Part shown: positions 55,041 to 61,390 of the stretch, piece after piece
How positions within the stretch are numbered: position 1 is the stretch's first letter
Layout: every line of letters begins with the position of its first letter
Source of the DNA: Acetobacterium bakii
GTDB taxonomy: Bacteria > Bacillota > Clostridia > Eubacteriales > Eubacteriaceae
Reading direction: 5' to 3'
NCBI RefSeq assembly: GCF_001263355.1
Contig: NZ_LGYO01000021.1
Span: forward strand, 1-61,390
Length of the DNA: 61,390 nt
Notes under the pieces: generated by a model
Told to the model about the DNA's origin: nothing
The model's database searches: none
The model's input: only the letters and a program-made list of their open reading frames with translations
Program-made: the position numbers and the translations under genes

Positions 55041-55943
55041 TTATTCTCTGATCGTCTTAACACCACCAATATCCTTTGTTGAAAGCCAGCTTCCCATTTT
55101 CACATTAAAGGAATGCGGCAGGATTTTACTGAACCCGGCACTTTGGGTAAACGTCAATTCTCCGAAAATTATTTTTTCATCCACATAATACAAATCGACC
55201 CGGACATGGATAAAGCACTTAGATAGCCGTCTTGCATAGTCCAGCATTTCCGGCAAATGTTTGGGTTTTGGAATATCCGATTCCAAATCGTTCTTATAGC
55301 TCATTGTGACATCCCGAAAGATGTTGAAATTCACATCATAGACATTGAACAAAGCCCCGTTATTTTTTGGTACTTTCACCCCAATAATTTTAGGCTCGCC
55401 ATGAAAACAATAGAACCCATAAACAAACAAAGCATTGGTCTGTTGATCAATCAGGTATTTTTCCACAACCACCCGGGGTTTTTCAATACCATAAAACCAT
55501 TCGCCATAGCAAGGTAAAAACTTGGTTTTAAGCCATTTATTCAGGGTTGCCACAGTTTTATTCCGGTTAAGTTTTTCCTTATCTTCGCAGATAATATTAA
55601 AGCTGGACCCGTGGCTGACCTTAATAACAAAGGCGTCCGGCAAGGCATCAAAGGGGATATCGCCAGGATTATAGCCTTCCCACAAAAGTTCGTTCAGCAA
55701 TTCCCCGCAGCCACAGGAACTGACATATGCACGGACCGAGTATTTGTCACAACATAGAGGCATGAGTTCATTTCTTCCGTACAATTTAATCCACTGTATT
55801 TTCTCGGTATATTTCACCGGATGATCCAGATTCAAGGTACACCCTGTTCTAATCTTATACATAAGTTTTAGTTCCAATTTTGGTGAGATTTTATATAAGA
55901 CATTCATTGGTGCCAATAAGCGATTTTTAGTCAGGGTATTCAT
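55041..55943 (-). CDS. TupA-like ATP-grasp protein, group 2 copy d
   Basis: 300 residues: MNTLTKNRLLAPMNVLYKISPKL, then FVIKVSHGSSFNII (Ser in the HGSG loop, as in copy b) and FGELTF. It has an additional C-terminal tail STKDIGGVKTIRE. The patch KVPKNNGALFNVYDVNFNI is again different. Its ATG lies 3 bases after the stop of copy e and has no good ribosome binding site of its own, so it probably depends on coupling to that gene. Confidence 0.86.
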   Translation of the reverse strand: MNTLTKNRLLAPMNVLYKISPKLELKLMYKIRTGCTLNLDHPVKYTEKIQWIKLYGRNELMPLCCDKYSVRAYVSSCGCGELLNELLWEGYNPGDIPFDALPDAFVIKVSHGSSFNIICEDKEKLNRNKTVATLNKWLKTKFLPCYGEWFYGIEKPRVVVEKYLIDQQTNALFVYGFYCFHGEPKIIGVKVPKNNGALFNVYDVNFNIFRDVTMSYKNDLESDIPKPKHLPEMLDYARRLSKCFIHVRVDLYYVDEKIIFGELTFTQSAGFSKILPHSFNVKMGSWLSTKDIGGVKTIRE

Positions 55944-55946
55944 GAT

Positions 55947-56843
55947 TTACAATCGGTTAATGAATTCGGTCATATCCGGTAATTTAAGCCAGCTTCCCAA
56001 TTCCATATCAAATGAACGCGGAATATTGCTAAGCCCCGCACCCTGGGTAAAAGTCAACTCACCAAAAATCACTTTCCCATTCACATCATATAAATCAACC
56101 CGAACATGCAAAAAATTCTGTGACAGGATTCTTGCATAATCCAGCATTTCCTCAAAATTATCCGGTTTTTCATTGCTCATCATCACATCATTGTTATAGA
56201 CCATTTTGGCATCCGGAAGGATATTGAAACAAGGATCATAAAAGTTAAAGATAGTGTCATCGGCTCTTTTTATTTTCACCCCAATGACCCTTGGTTCACC
56301 ATGGAAACAAAATATCTTATAATCATACAACGCATTTAATTTCGTATCGATGAGGTATTTCTCAACCACCACCCGTGGTTTTTCAACACCGTAAAACCAT
56401 TCCCCATAGCAGGGCAGAAACTTGGCTTTGAGCCATCTGTTCAAGGTTGCCACGGTTTTTTCACGGTTGAGTTCCTGCTTATTTTTGCAAATGATATTGA
56501 AGGTAGACCCATGGGTTACCTTGATCACAAAGGTATCCGGCAAGGTATCAAAGGGAATTTCGGCAGGATCAAAGCCCTCCCAATACAGTTCATTTAATAT
56601 CTCGCCGCAGCCGGCAGATTCAATAAATTTACGGACTAGATATTTATCGCAGCAGATCGGCATCAGTTTGTTTTTCTCATACAGCTTAATCCATTGGAGC
56701 TTCTCATTATACGTAACCGGATTGACCAGATTTAACGCATACCCTAATTTTATTTTAAATAATATTTTCAAATTCAACTGCGGTGAAATTTTATATAATA
56801 AATTCATTGGCGCTAATATTCTGTTTTTTGAAATACTGTTCAT
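55947..56843 (-). CDS. TupA-like ATP-grasp protein, group 2 copy e
   Basis: About 298 residues, the first of the group 2 genes in transcription order. It has MNSISKNRILAPMNLLYKISPQL, FVIKVTHGSTFNII and FGELTF, with a patch KRADDTIFNFYDPCFNIL that differs from the others. The ATG at 56843 is used, 9 bases behind AAGGAG. Its C-terminal tail (LPDMTEFINRL) is unlike copies a-d. All five group 2 genes share the CYGEWFYGVEKPR core motif. Confidence 0.86.
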   Translation of the reverse strand: MNSISKNRILAPMNLLYKISPQLNLKILFKIKLGYALNLVNPVTYNEKLQWIKLYEKNKLMPICCDKYLVRKFIESAGCGEILNELYWEGFDPAEIPFDTLPDTFVIKVTHGSTFNIICKNKQELNREKTVATLNRWLKAKFLPCYGEWFYGVEKPRVVVEKYLIDTKLNALYDYKIFCFHGEPRVIGVKIKRADDTIFNFYDPCFNILPDAKMVYNNDVMMSNEKPDNFEEMLDYARILSQNFLHVRVDLYDVNGKVIFGELTFTQGAGLSNIPRSFDMELGSWLKLPDMTEFINRL

Positions 56844-56891
56844 GCTTAACATCTCCTTTTAATTTTTCACAAACCGTCCGAAATTTTTACG

Positions 56892-57374
56892 CTATGACCC
56901 TTTCATAATAAACTGCTCAATAATCGAAACCACCTGTGAAGGATTCGTGTATTTTTTTTCAATCGGATTTTTTTCCAGGCGCTCGATTGTTTCAAGCAAT
57001 TCATCCACATCCAAAACGCAGCGCAGGTAGCCCTGATTTTCCAGCACCCCGGCCACCTGGGTTTGATGATCGTCGCTGTGCTCTCCGTATTTAAACAAAC
57101 GGGGCACCGCAATCACCTGTTTTCCCAGTTTTAAGGCTCCCAGCATGGCACCGGTCCCCCCATGGGTTATAATCAGATCGGCGCGGCTCTGATAAAGCCT
57201 GAATTCATCGCTGGATAAATAGGGTTTTGATTCAATATACTTGGGGATGTAGGTGGTTGCCGCCGTTTGGGCAAACACCTCATCTTTTATGAAACCTGCA
57301 CCCACCAACTCATCAATTTTTTCAATCAGCCGATTAAACTGGAATTTTCGTGAACCCACACATACGAAAATCAA
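56892..57374 (-). CDS. PssE-like glycosyltransferase subunit (GT28 C-terminal domain)
   Basis: About 160 residues, the catalytic-side half of a two-part GT28/Alg13-type glycosyltransferase. It starts at a TTG that overlaps the upstream stop as TTGA, giving MIFVCVGSRKFQFNRLI, the usual PssE start. ADLIITHGGTGAMLGALKLGKQVIAVPRLFKYGEHSDDHQ is the nucleotide-sugar binding motif. It works with PssD encoded immediately before. The first 18 residues of a longer reading are not conserved. Confidence 0.85.
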   Translation of the reverse strand: MIFVCVGSRKFQFNRLIEKIDELVGAGFIKDEVFAQTAATTYIPKYIESKPYLSSDEFRLYQSRADLIITHGGTGAMLGALKLGKQVIAVPRLFKYGEHSDDHQTQVAGVLENQGYLRCVLDVDELLETIERLEKNPIEKKYTNPSQVVSIIEQFIMKGS

Positions 57375-57838
57375 TAGATACTCCCCCCATACACCGCATC
57401 GGGATAAATGCTTTTTAAAGTCTCCCACTGAACAATGAACAAATCCGCGAATTTATACATGAGCTTTCCCGCTCTGGACCCGTCGTACACCCGTGCAAAA
57501 GTCTCAATATAGATCAATTTTTTTCCAAACAGTTTTGCTAAAAAAGCCATGGGCAGAGCCACCAACGTGCCTGTGGTAATCACATAATCCGGTTTCTCCC
57601 TAGCCCAAATTCTAATCGATGACAGGGTATTGAGAAACATAATCCCTAAATTTTTAATGTGGCTGGGACGAGTCTGCCTTAAAAAATAATCCGTCGGCAC
57701 ATCGTAATCCGAATTTTCGGTTACCCAAAAAACATCATGATTCTGTGCCAATGGACTTAACATTTTAAGTTGTTCGAAATGCCCGCCTGAGGAAGAAATA
57801 AAACAAATTTTAATCGATTTATTCCTGTTGTCTTTCAT
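57371..57838 (-). CDS. PssD/Alg14-like glycosyltransferase subunit
   Basis: About 155 residues, Alg14 homologue, the membrane-anchored acceptor half. It opens with KICFISSSGGHFEQLKML, the family signature, and includes PDYVITTGTLVALPMAFLAKLFGKKLIYIETFARV. The ATG at 57838 follows GGAGGTGA; the earlier ATG at 57856 contains that site and is rejected. Together PssD and PssE add one sugar, often glucuronic acid in PssDE systems, which would fit the UDP-glucuronate supply; the sugar here is inferred. Confidence 0.85.
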   Translation of the reverse strand: MKDNRNKSIKICFISSSGGHFEQLKMLSPLAQNHDVFWVTENSDYDVPTDYFLRQTRPSHIKNLGIMFLNTLSSIRIWAREKPDYVITTGTLVALPMAFLAKLFGKKLIYIETFARVYDGSRAGKLMYKFADLFIVQWETLKSIYPDAVYGGSIY

Positions 57839-57870
57839 GACTAACGTCACCTCCATTTAATAGGATTGGA

Positions 57871-59028
57871 TTATTTCCGTTCCCGCTTTTTCATTTCTTT
57901 GCCGTATTTTTTAAAAGCCTGGGCCGTAAATCCAAACCAGGGCAAGGGATCCTTCATTGAAAAAATCTGATCCGAAGTGTTTTTCAGACTAAACCAGGAT
58001 GGCCTGGCTCTAAATCGATCCTTTGACTTTATAAACCAGATCAGATCCGTATGCAGATATCTCAAGCGGATGCCCTCTTTATAATCGGTATACTCAGTCA
58101 CCCTTTCACCAAAGGTATTTTCCAAAATTAATTGGGCAACATTCATTCCGGCTAAATAGCATATTTTCACATTGGCTGATATTCTGGCATTCACCTCAAT
58201 GACTTTGGGAATGTTATCCCGGGGATCAACCATTAAATCAACATCACAGTACCCCTGCCAGTTCAGCTCTTTGAGCAAGCGACTGCACATCTCAATAATA
58301 TCCGGCCGGACAACCGTCATACACAGCGTGCTGGCGCCGCCGTCTACCGGGAACCATCGGCATTTTTCAGCTACCAGGGCCATCTTAATGTCATGGTTGT
58401 TATCCAAAAACAAATGGGCATTAAACTGCTTCCCCTTTTGCGGGATGTACTCCTGAATCAGCATGGGTCCCAGGGCTTCATCGGCATCACCCAAGATTTC
58501 CACCAGTTTTTCCATATTTGGGGCAATATTAAAACCAATCGAGCCGCAGGCACTTGTGGGTTTGACCACCACCGGGTAACGCATTTCGGCCAGGGACACC
58601 GCCGAGCACACATCCAAATAGGTTTTCGGACAGGATATGTTTTTATCCATGCAGACGGCCATGGTATTGGTTTTATCAAAGGCCTGATTAAATACCGCCC
58701 AGTCATTCACCCCAATTTTGGCATACCGGCTGAAATAGTCCTTCTCTCTGGCCAACAGACCAGCGGTGAAATCCGACATCGGCACCACCAGATCGTAGTG
58801 TTCGGATTTTAGTATTTGGTCAATAGCTTCTCTGGTCCCGGCACTATCATGATCCGAACAGCAATCCACAATTTTCCGGCTGGGATACCGTGACAGATTC
58901 CCCACATCCAGGTTACCGTTATTAAGTGTAGTCACCTGACAGCCTAACTCCCGAAAGGCTTTTGCCATCGGCAGGGTCTGTCGGCACGCCCCTTCGGTTA
59001 GCAGTACATTCAGTTTACTGTAATTCAC
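57871..59028 (-). CDS. ATP-grasp domain protein, not TupA-like
   Basis: 385 residues with a pre-ATP-grasp Rossmann-like N-domain (KLNVLLTEGACRQTLPMAKAFRELGC) and an ATP-grasp of the carbamoyl-phosphate synthase/D-Ala ligase type: VVVKPTSACGSIGF (ATP Lys and glycine loop) and IEVNARISANVK (metal ligands). It probably makes an amide or peptide bond on the repeat unit or a precursor; the substrate is unknown. The GTG at 59028 is chosen since the upstream frame would overlap the neighbouring gene with unconserved residues. Confidence 0.82.
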   Translation of the reverse strand: MNYSKLNVLLTEGACRQTLPMAKAFRELGCQVTTLNNGNLDVGNLSRYPSRKIVDCCSDHDSAGTREAIDQILKSEHYDLVVPMSDFTAGLLAREKDYFSRYAKIGVNDWAVFNQAFDKTNTMAVCMDKNISCPKTYLDVCSAVSLAEMRYPVVVKPTSACGSIGFNIAPNMEKLVEILGDADEALGPMLIQEYIPQKGKQFNAHLFLDNNHDIKMALVAEKCRWFPVDGGASTLCMTVVRPDIIEMCSRLLKELNWQGYCDVDLMVDPRDNIPKVIEVNARISANVKICYLAGMNVAQLILENTFGERVTEYTDYKEGIRLRYLHTDLIWFIKSKDRFRARPSWFSLKNTSDQIFSMKDPLPWFGFTAQAFKKYGKEMKKRERK

Positions 59029-59042
59029 ATGGTCCCCCGTTC

Positions 59043-59930
59043 CTACAACAGACTGTTCAAACGACTTCGGTCGATTTGCATGGGACAAATTATTTTATAA
59101 GCGGAAAATTTAAGTAATGGCTTTTTATAAAAAGCCATATCCACCGAAACCCGGGCCAGTCCTTTAATCCAACGGGGCATCCAGAGCACCATATTGGCCC
59201 ACCCGTTTTCCCGATCCGCTTGAATCAACGCTTTGGTATTGTGCCTTTTTTCATCGCAGACATTCACAATGCCGCTGATGGTCTCCCAGGATTTTACCCA
59301 CTTCACAATCAGAGCGGCGGCATTTTTCGAGGACAAAAACTCATAATCCATCCCATCGCCGATCAGATAACACAGTTCCGGAAAACGAAGGTAATAGCGG
59401 CGGCGCATATCATGACGGTCCTCCTCTGAATAAATCGGAGCGAACCGGGCAATGAGATAGGGCTGATCCGGTAATTCCAAAATACTCTGCTCGGCCAGGT
59501 ATTTTGACCTGGCATAATCGCCAATGGGCTTCGGTTTGGTGCTTTCATTGATGATATCATCGGTAAAACCGTAAACGTCCACGGTACTTGCGAAAAATAT
59601 CGGTGTTTTTTCAGCGCTGGCACATTCAAAAATTTTACGGCTCATCATGGTATTAACCCGATAATACCGGCTCCAGGAGATGTTCATTCCTTTCAACACA
59701 TGTGCGATACCCGCTAAATGAATAACATGGGAAAATTCATTTTCTTTGAATATGGCATCCACTTTCAGCCAATTTGTCAGATCAGCAGAAATATAGTTAA
59801 ACCGCGGGTCCCGGCATTCGCTGGTATCTCCGGTTGCTATGCCGGTGACCTCAAAATTCTCCCGCAGCAGAGCATCCACCACCTGTTTGCCCAATAAGCC
59901 ATTACTGCCGGTAACCAATACTCTTTTCAT
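59043..59930 (-). CDS. NAD-dependent epimerase/dehydratase (extended SDR)
   Basis: About 295 residues. VTGSNGLLGKQVVDALL is the NAD-binding motif, ASTVDVYG the Ser/Thr region and YARSK the YxxxK motif. It lacks features that would assign a specific sugar reaction. The ATG at 59930 is preceded by GGGGGAAAATA. It overlaps the end of the deacetylase gene by 29 bases. Likely makes or modifies a nucleotide sugar of the polymer. Confidence 0.85.
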   Translation of the reverse strand: MKRVLVTGSNGLLGKQVVDALLRENFEVTGIATGDTSECRDPRFNYISADLTNWLKVDAIFKENEFSHVIHLAGIAHVLKGMNISWSRYYRVNTMMSRKIFECASAEKTPIFFASTVDVYGFTDDIINESTKPKPIGDYARSKYLAEQSILELPDQPYLIARFAPIYSEEDRHDMRRRYYLRFPELCYLIGDGMDYEFLSSKNAAALIVKWVKSWETISGIVNVCDEKRHNTKALIQADRENGWANMVLWMPRWIKGLARVSVDMAFYKKPLLKFSAYKIICPMQIDRSRLNSLL

Positions 59931-60771
59931 TATTTTCCCCCACTTCCTGTTGTTGTCCAAGTGTACAAAACTCAGTGCCCATCGATTGTAAAAGCATAAT
60001 CACCTTTCTGATTTTTTTAAGATTTCTTTTTCTGCCGACCGAAACACGAAAATTGTCTTTCCAGCCGATTTCTGACGAAAAAGGCAGTTTTGTCTTGGTC
60101 AATTCAAAAGGGTGTATATACAGCAAAAAATTATTTTTCTGTTTTGCATACATACTGAGTAGAATATGCAGTGTCCAAAACGGCAGCAATCTCAAATATC
60201 CTCCGCCGGAAATCGGTAAATTATATTTTCCGATTTTCAAAGTGGGAATTTCGTATTCAAAAAAGTCTCCATTTTTATAAACCAGATCATCCACACTTTC
60301 AAAGCCATTAATATCAAGATTCCGATAAAGCTGATTCTGCTCAAATTTTATATAACTGCTGTCATAGGCGTAACCAACTTTAGAGATGGCATCCAGTTTG
60401 TCCCGTTCCATTGAGAAACAAGCGGACCGATAACCTTCTACATCACATTTAATACAATTCTGGATGATTTCTTTGGCTTTTAAGACTTCCGTCTGAAATT
60501 CATCGGGATTTTTTTTATACAATAACTCATGATCATACCCGTGACATCCAATCGAATGATTTCTTCTGGCGATTTCCTGGATGATATCATCATTCCGTTC
60601 AACCACATTGGCCAGCACAAAAAACGTTGCTTTAATTTGAAACTCATCCAGTAAATCTAAAAAATCGATGATTTCCGGTATGACCTCGACACTTTTATCC
60701 GCATCGTACTTTTTAAGATATTCCAGATCATACCATTCTTCCACATCAACTGTTAAATATGTATACTTCAT
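59902..60771 (-). CDS. Polysaccharide deacetylase (NodB family)
   Basis: 289 residues, CE4 family. Metal and catalytic motifs are LTVDVEEWYDLEY near residues 6-18 (first Asp) and HGYDHELLY near 78-86 (two His). GYRSACFSMERD is the third motif. It resembles the DUF3473-containing deacetylases of exopolysaccharide loci. No signal peptide is visible, so it probably acts on cytoplasmic or lipid-linked amino sugars. The gene overlaps the epimerase gene. Confidence 0.87.
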   Translation of the reverse strand: MKYTYLTVDVEEWYDLEYLKKYDADKSVEVIPEIIDFLDLLDEFQIKATFFVLANVVERNDDIIQEIARRNHSIGCHGYDHELLYKKNPDEFQTEVLKAKEIIQNCIKCDVEGYRSACFSMERDKLDAISKVGYAYDSSYIKFEQNQLYRNLDINGFESVDDLVYKNGDFFEYEIPTLKIGKYNLPISGGGYLRLLPFWTLHILLSMYAKQKNNFLLYIHPFELTKTKLPFSSEIGWKDNFRVSVGRKRNLKKIRKVIMLLQSMGTEFCTLGQQQEVGENNEKSIGYRQ

Positions 60772-60848
60772 TTGAGCATCTCCCTAATTATTAAAGCTTC
60801 TTCAGGATTCAGATCAAAACTGCTACCCGATCTTTAATCACCGGTTGC

Positions 60849-61361
60849 TTATACACTTTCCATATTTTTATATCGCATGACCCGAAAATCACCAGTATCC
60901 CCTTCCACAAGAGCCAATTTTCTTCCAATACCGGTAATAACAGCATCACTGACATATTCAAAGCCAGCTTTTGGTGCGGCCTTCACGCTCTTGGTATTTA
61001 ATTTATCAACATAATTCCAGGCATAAATATACGAAAGTCCCAAATCATCAAGAACCACATGGTTCAGAATACCCGCTAAACCTCGTCCCCGAAATTGATT
61101 TTTAATAAAAATAGGTCCCACAATGATGTCTTTCTTTCCAATAAATCGATACCGTCCATTTCCGCTCTTCTCAACAACGCAATACCCAATATATTCAGTG
61201 CCTTCCATCATATAAAAGACTTTGTATCCCACAAAATAAGATAACAAAAAACGAATTCTTTCACGAAAAGTATAGGTTTCCATTTCCAAATAAAATGGTT
61301 TAAACATGGTCGGTTTATATTCATAATAGGTAAACCCATCTTTTTCATAAACTTTTTTCAT
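60849..61361 (-). CDS. GNAT family acetyltransferase
   Basis: 170-residue GNAT protein. The acetyl-CoA motif FRGRGLAGILNHVVLDDLGL is clear, following KKDIIVGPIFIKNQ and preceding a GFEY beta strand. An N-terminal extension of about 45 residues is of unknown use. Within this locus it may acetylate an amino sugar. The ribosome binding site GGGAGGAAATT is at the window edge; the operon clearly starts further right, so initiating transferase genes may lie outside. Confidence 0.85.
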   Translation of the reverse strand: MKKVYEKDGFTYYEYKPTMFKPFYLEMETYTFRERIRFLLSYFVGYKVFYMMEGTEYIGYCVVEKSGNGRYRFIGKKDIIVGPIFIKNQFRGRGLAGILNHVVLDDLGLSYIYAWNYVDKLNTKSVKAAPKAGFEYVSDAVITGIGRKLALVEGDTGDFRVMRYKNMESV

Positions 61362-61390
61362 AATTTCCTCCCTATTTTTAATGTCCTTCA

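Overview
The window looks like chromosomal DNA of a low-to-mid GC Gram-positive anaerobe of the class Clostridia. The evidence is the hemW-hrcA-grpE-dnaK-dnaJ ... prmA-rsmE-mtaB-hit-rpsU-yqeY order, a perfect CIRCE element, a MutS2 with a C-terminal Smr domain, a MocR/PdxK pair and strong AGGAGG-type ribosome binding sites. The protein style and an EutS/EutP pair would suit a Eubacteriaceae/Acetobacterium-like acetogen, but that is an inference, not a proof.

Layout. 1-11.4 kb: a VanZ-like membrane protein, then minus-strand housekeeping genes: YigZ, HflX (with an N-terminal JAMM-like extension), ThiI, an IscS-type desulfurase, dCTP deaminase, MutS2 and a U32 peptidase. 11.4-20 kb: a divergent MocR regulator/pyridoxal kinase pair with a palindromic operator candidate, RecX, two related cell-envelope proteins (one an M23 peptidase with a Pro/Glu/Val/Ala repeat stalk), a DUF815 ATPase and an Amidase_6 protein. 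20-23 kb: three tRNAs (Phe, CAT, Pro) behind a perfect sigma-A promoter, and a P-type ATPase. 23-38 kb: the heat-shock/ribosome-modification superoperon, split between dnaJ and prmA by about 4.4 kb carrying an eutS-eutP-methylthioribose-kinase-like trio on the plus strand, a repeat block, and rrf2-cysK. 38-41.3 kb: a tyrosine phosphatase, ProA and a small lipoprotein, separated by long hairpin repeats.

41.5-61.4 kb: a minus-strand surface-polysaccharide locus that continues past the right edge. It encodes a Wzz/tyrosine-kinase-like protein, UDP-glucose dehydrogenase and a UDP-glucuronate-epimerase-like protein, a Wzx flippase, a Wzy-like polymerase, two GT4 glycosyltransferases, a PssD/PssE pair, a polysaccharide deacetylase, another epimerase, a GNAT acetyltransferase, one ATP-grasp ligase and, most strikingly, seven TupA-like ATP-grasp proteins in two paralogous groups. 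With the uronic acid genes this suggests a teichuronopeptide-like or aminoacyl-uronate polymer made with a diversified set of ligases. It is the best candidate for an undescribed system here.

The second theme is three families of long palindromic intergenic repeats (A: 15.4 and 29.8 kb; B: 0.1, 39.0-39.3, 40.7 and 41.4 kb; C: 13.9 and 31.6 kb). Stem positions covary between copies, and families A and B share a core hairpin, gcg-n-ACAG...CTGT-ccg. The third is the orphan microcompartment trio at 27.6-29.7 kb. No IS transposase, phage gene, CRISPR array or rRNA was seen.
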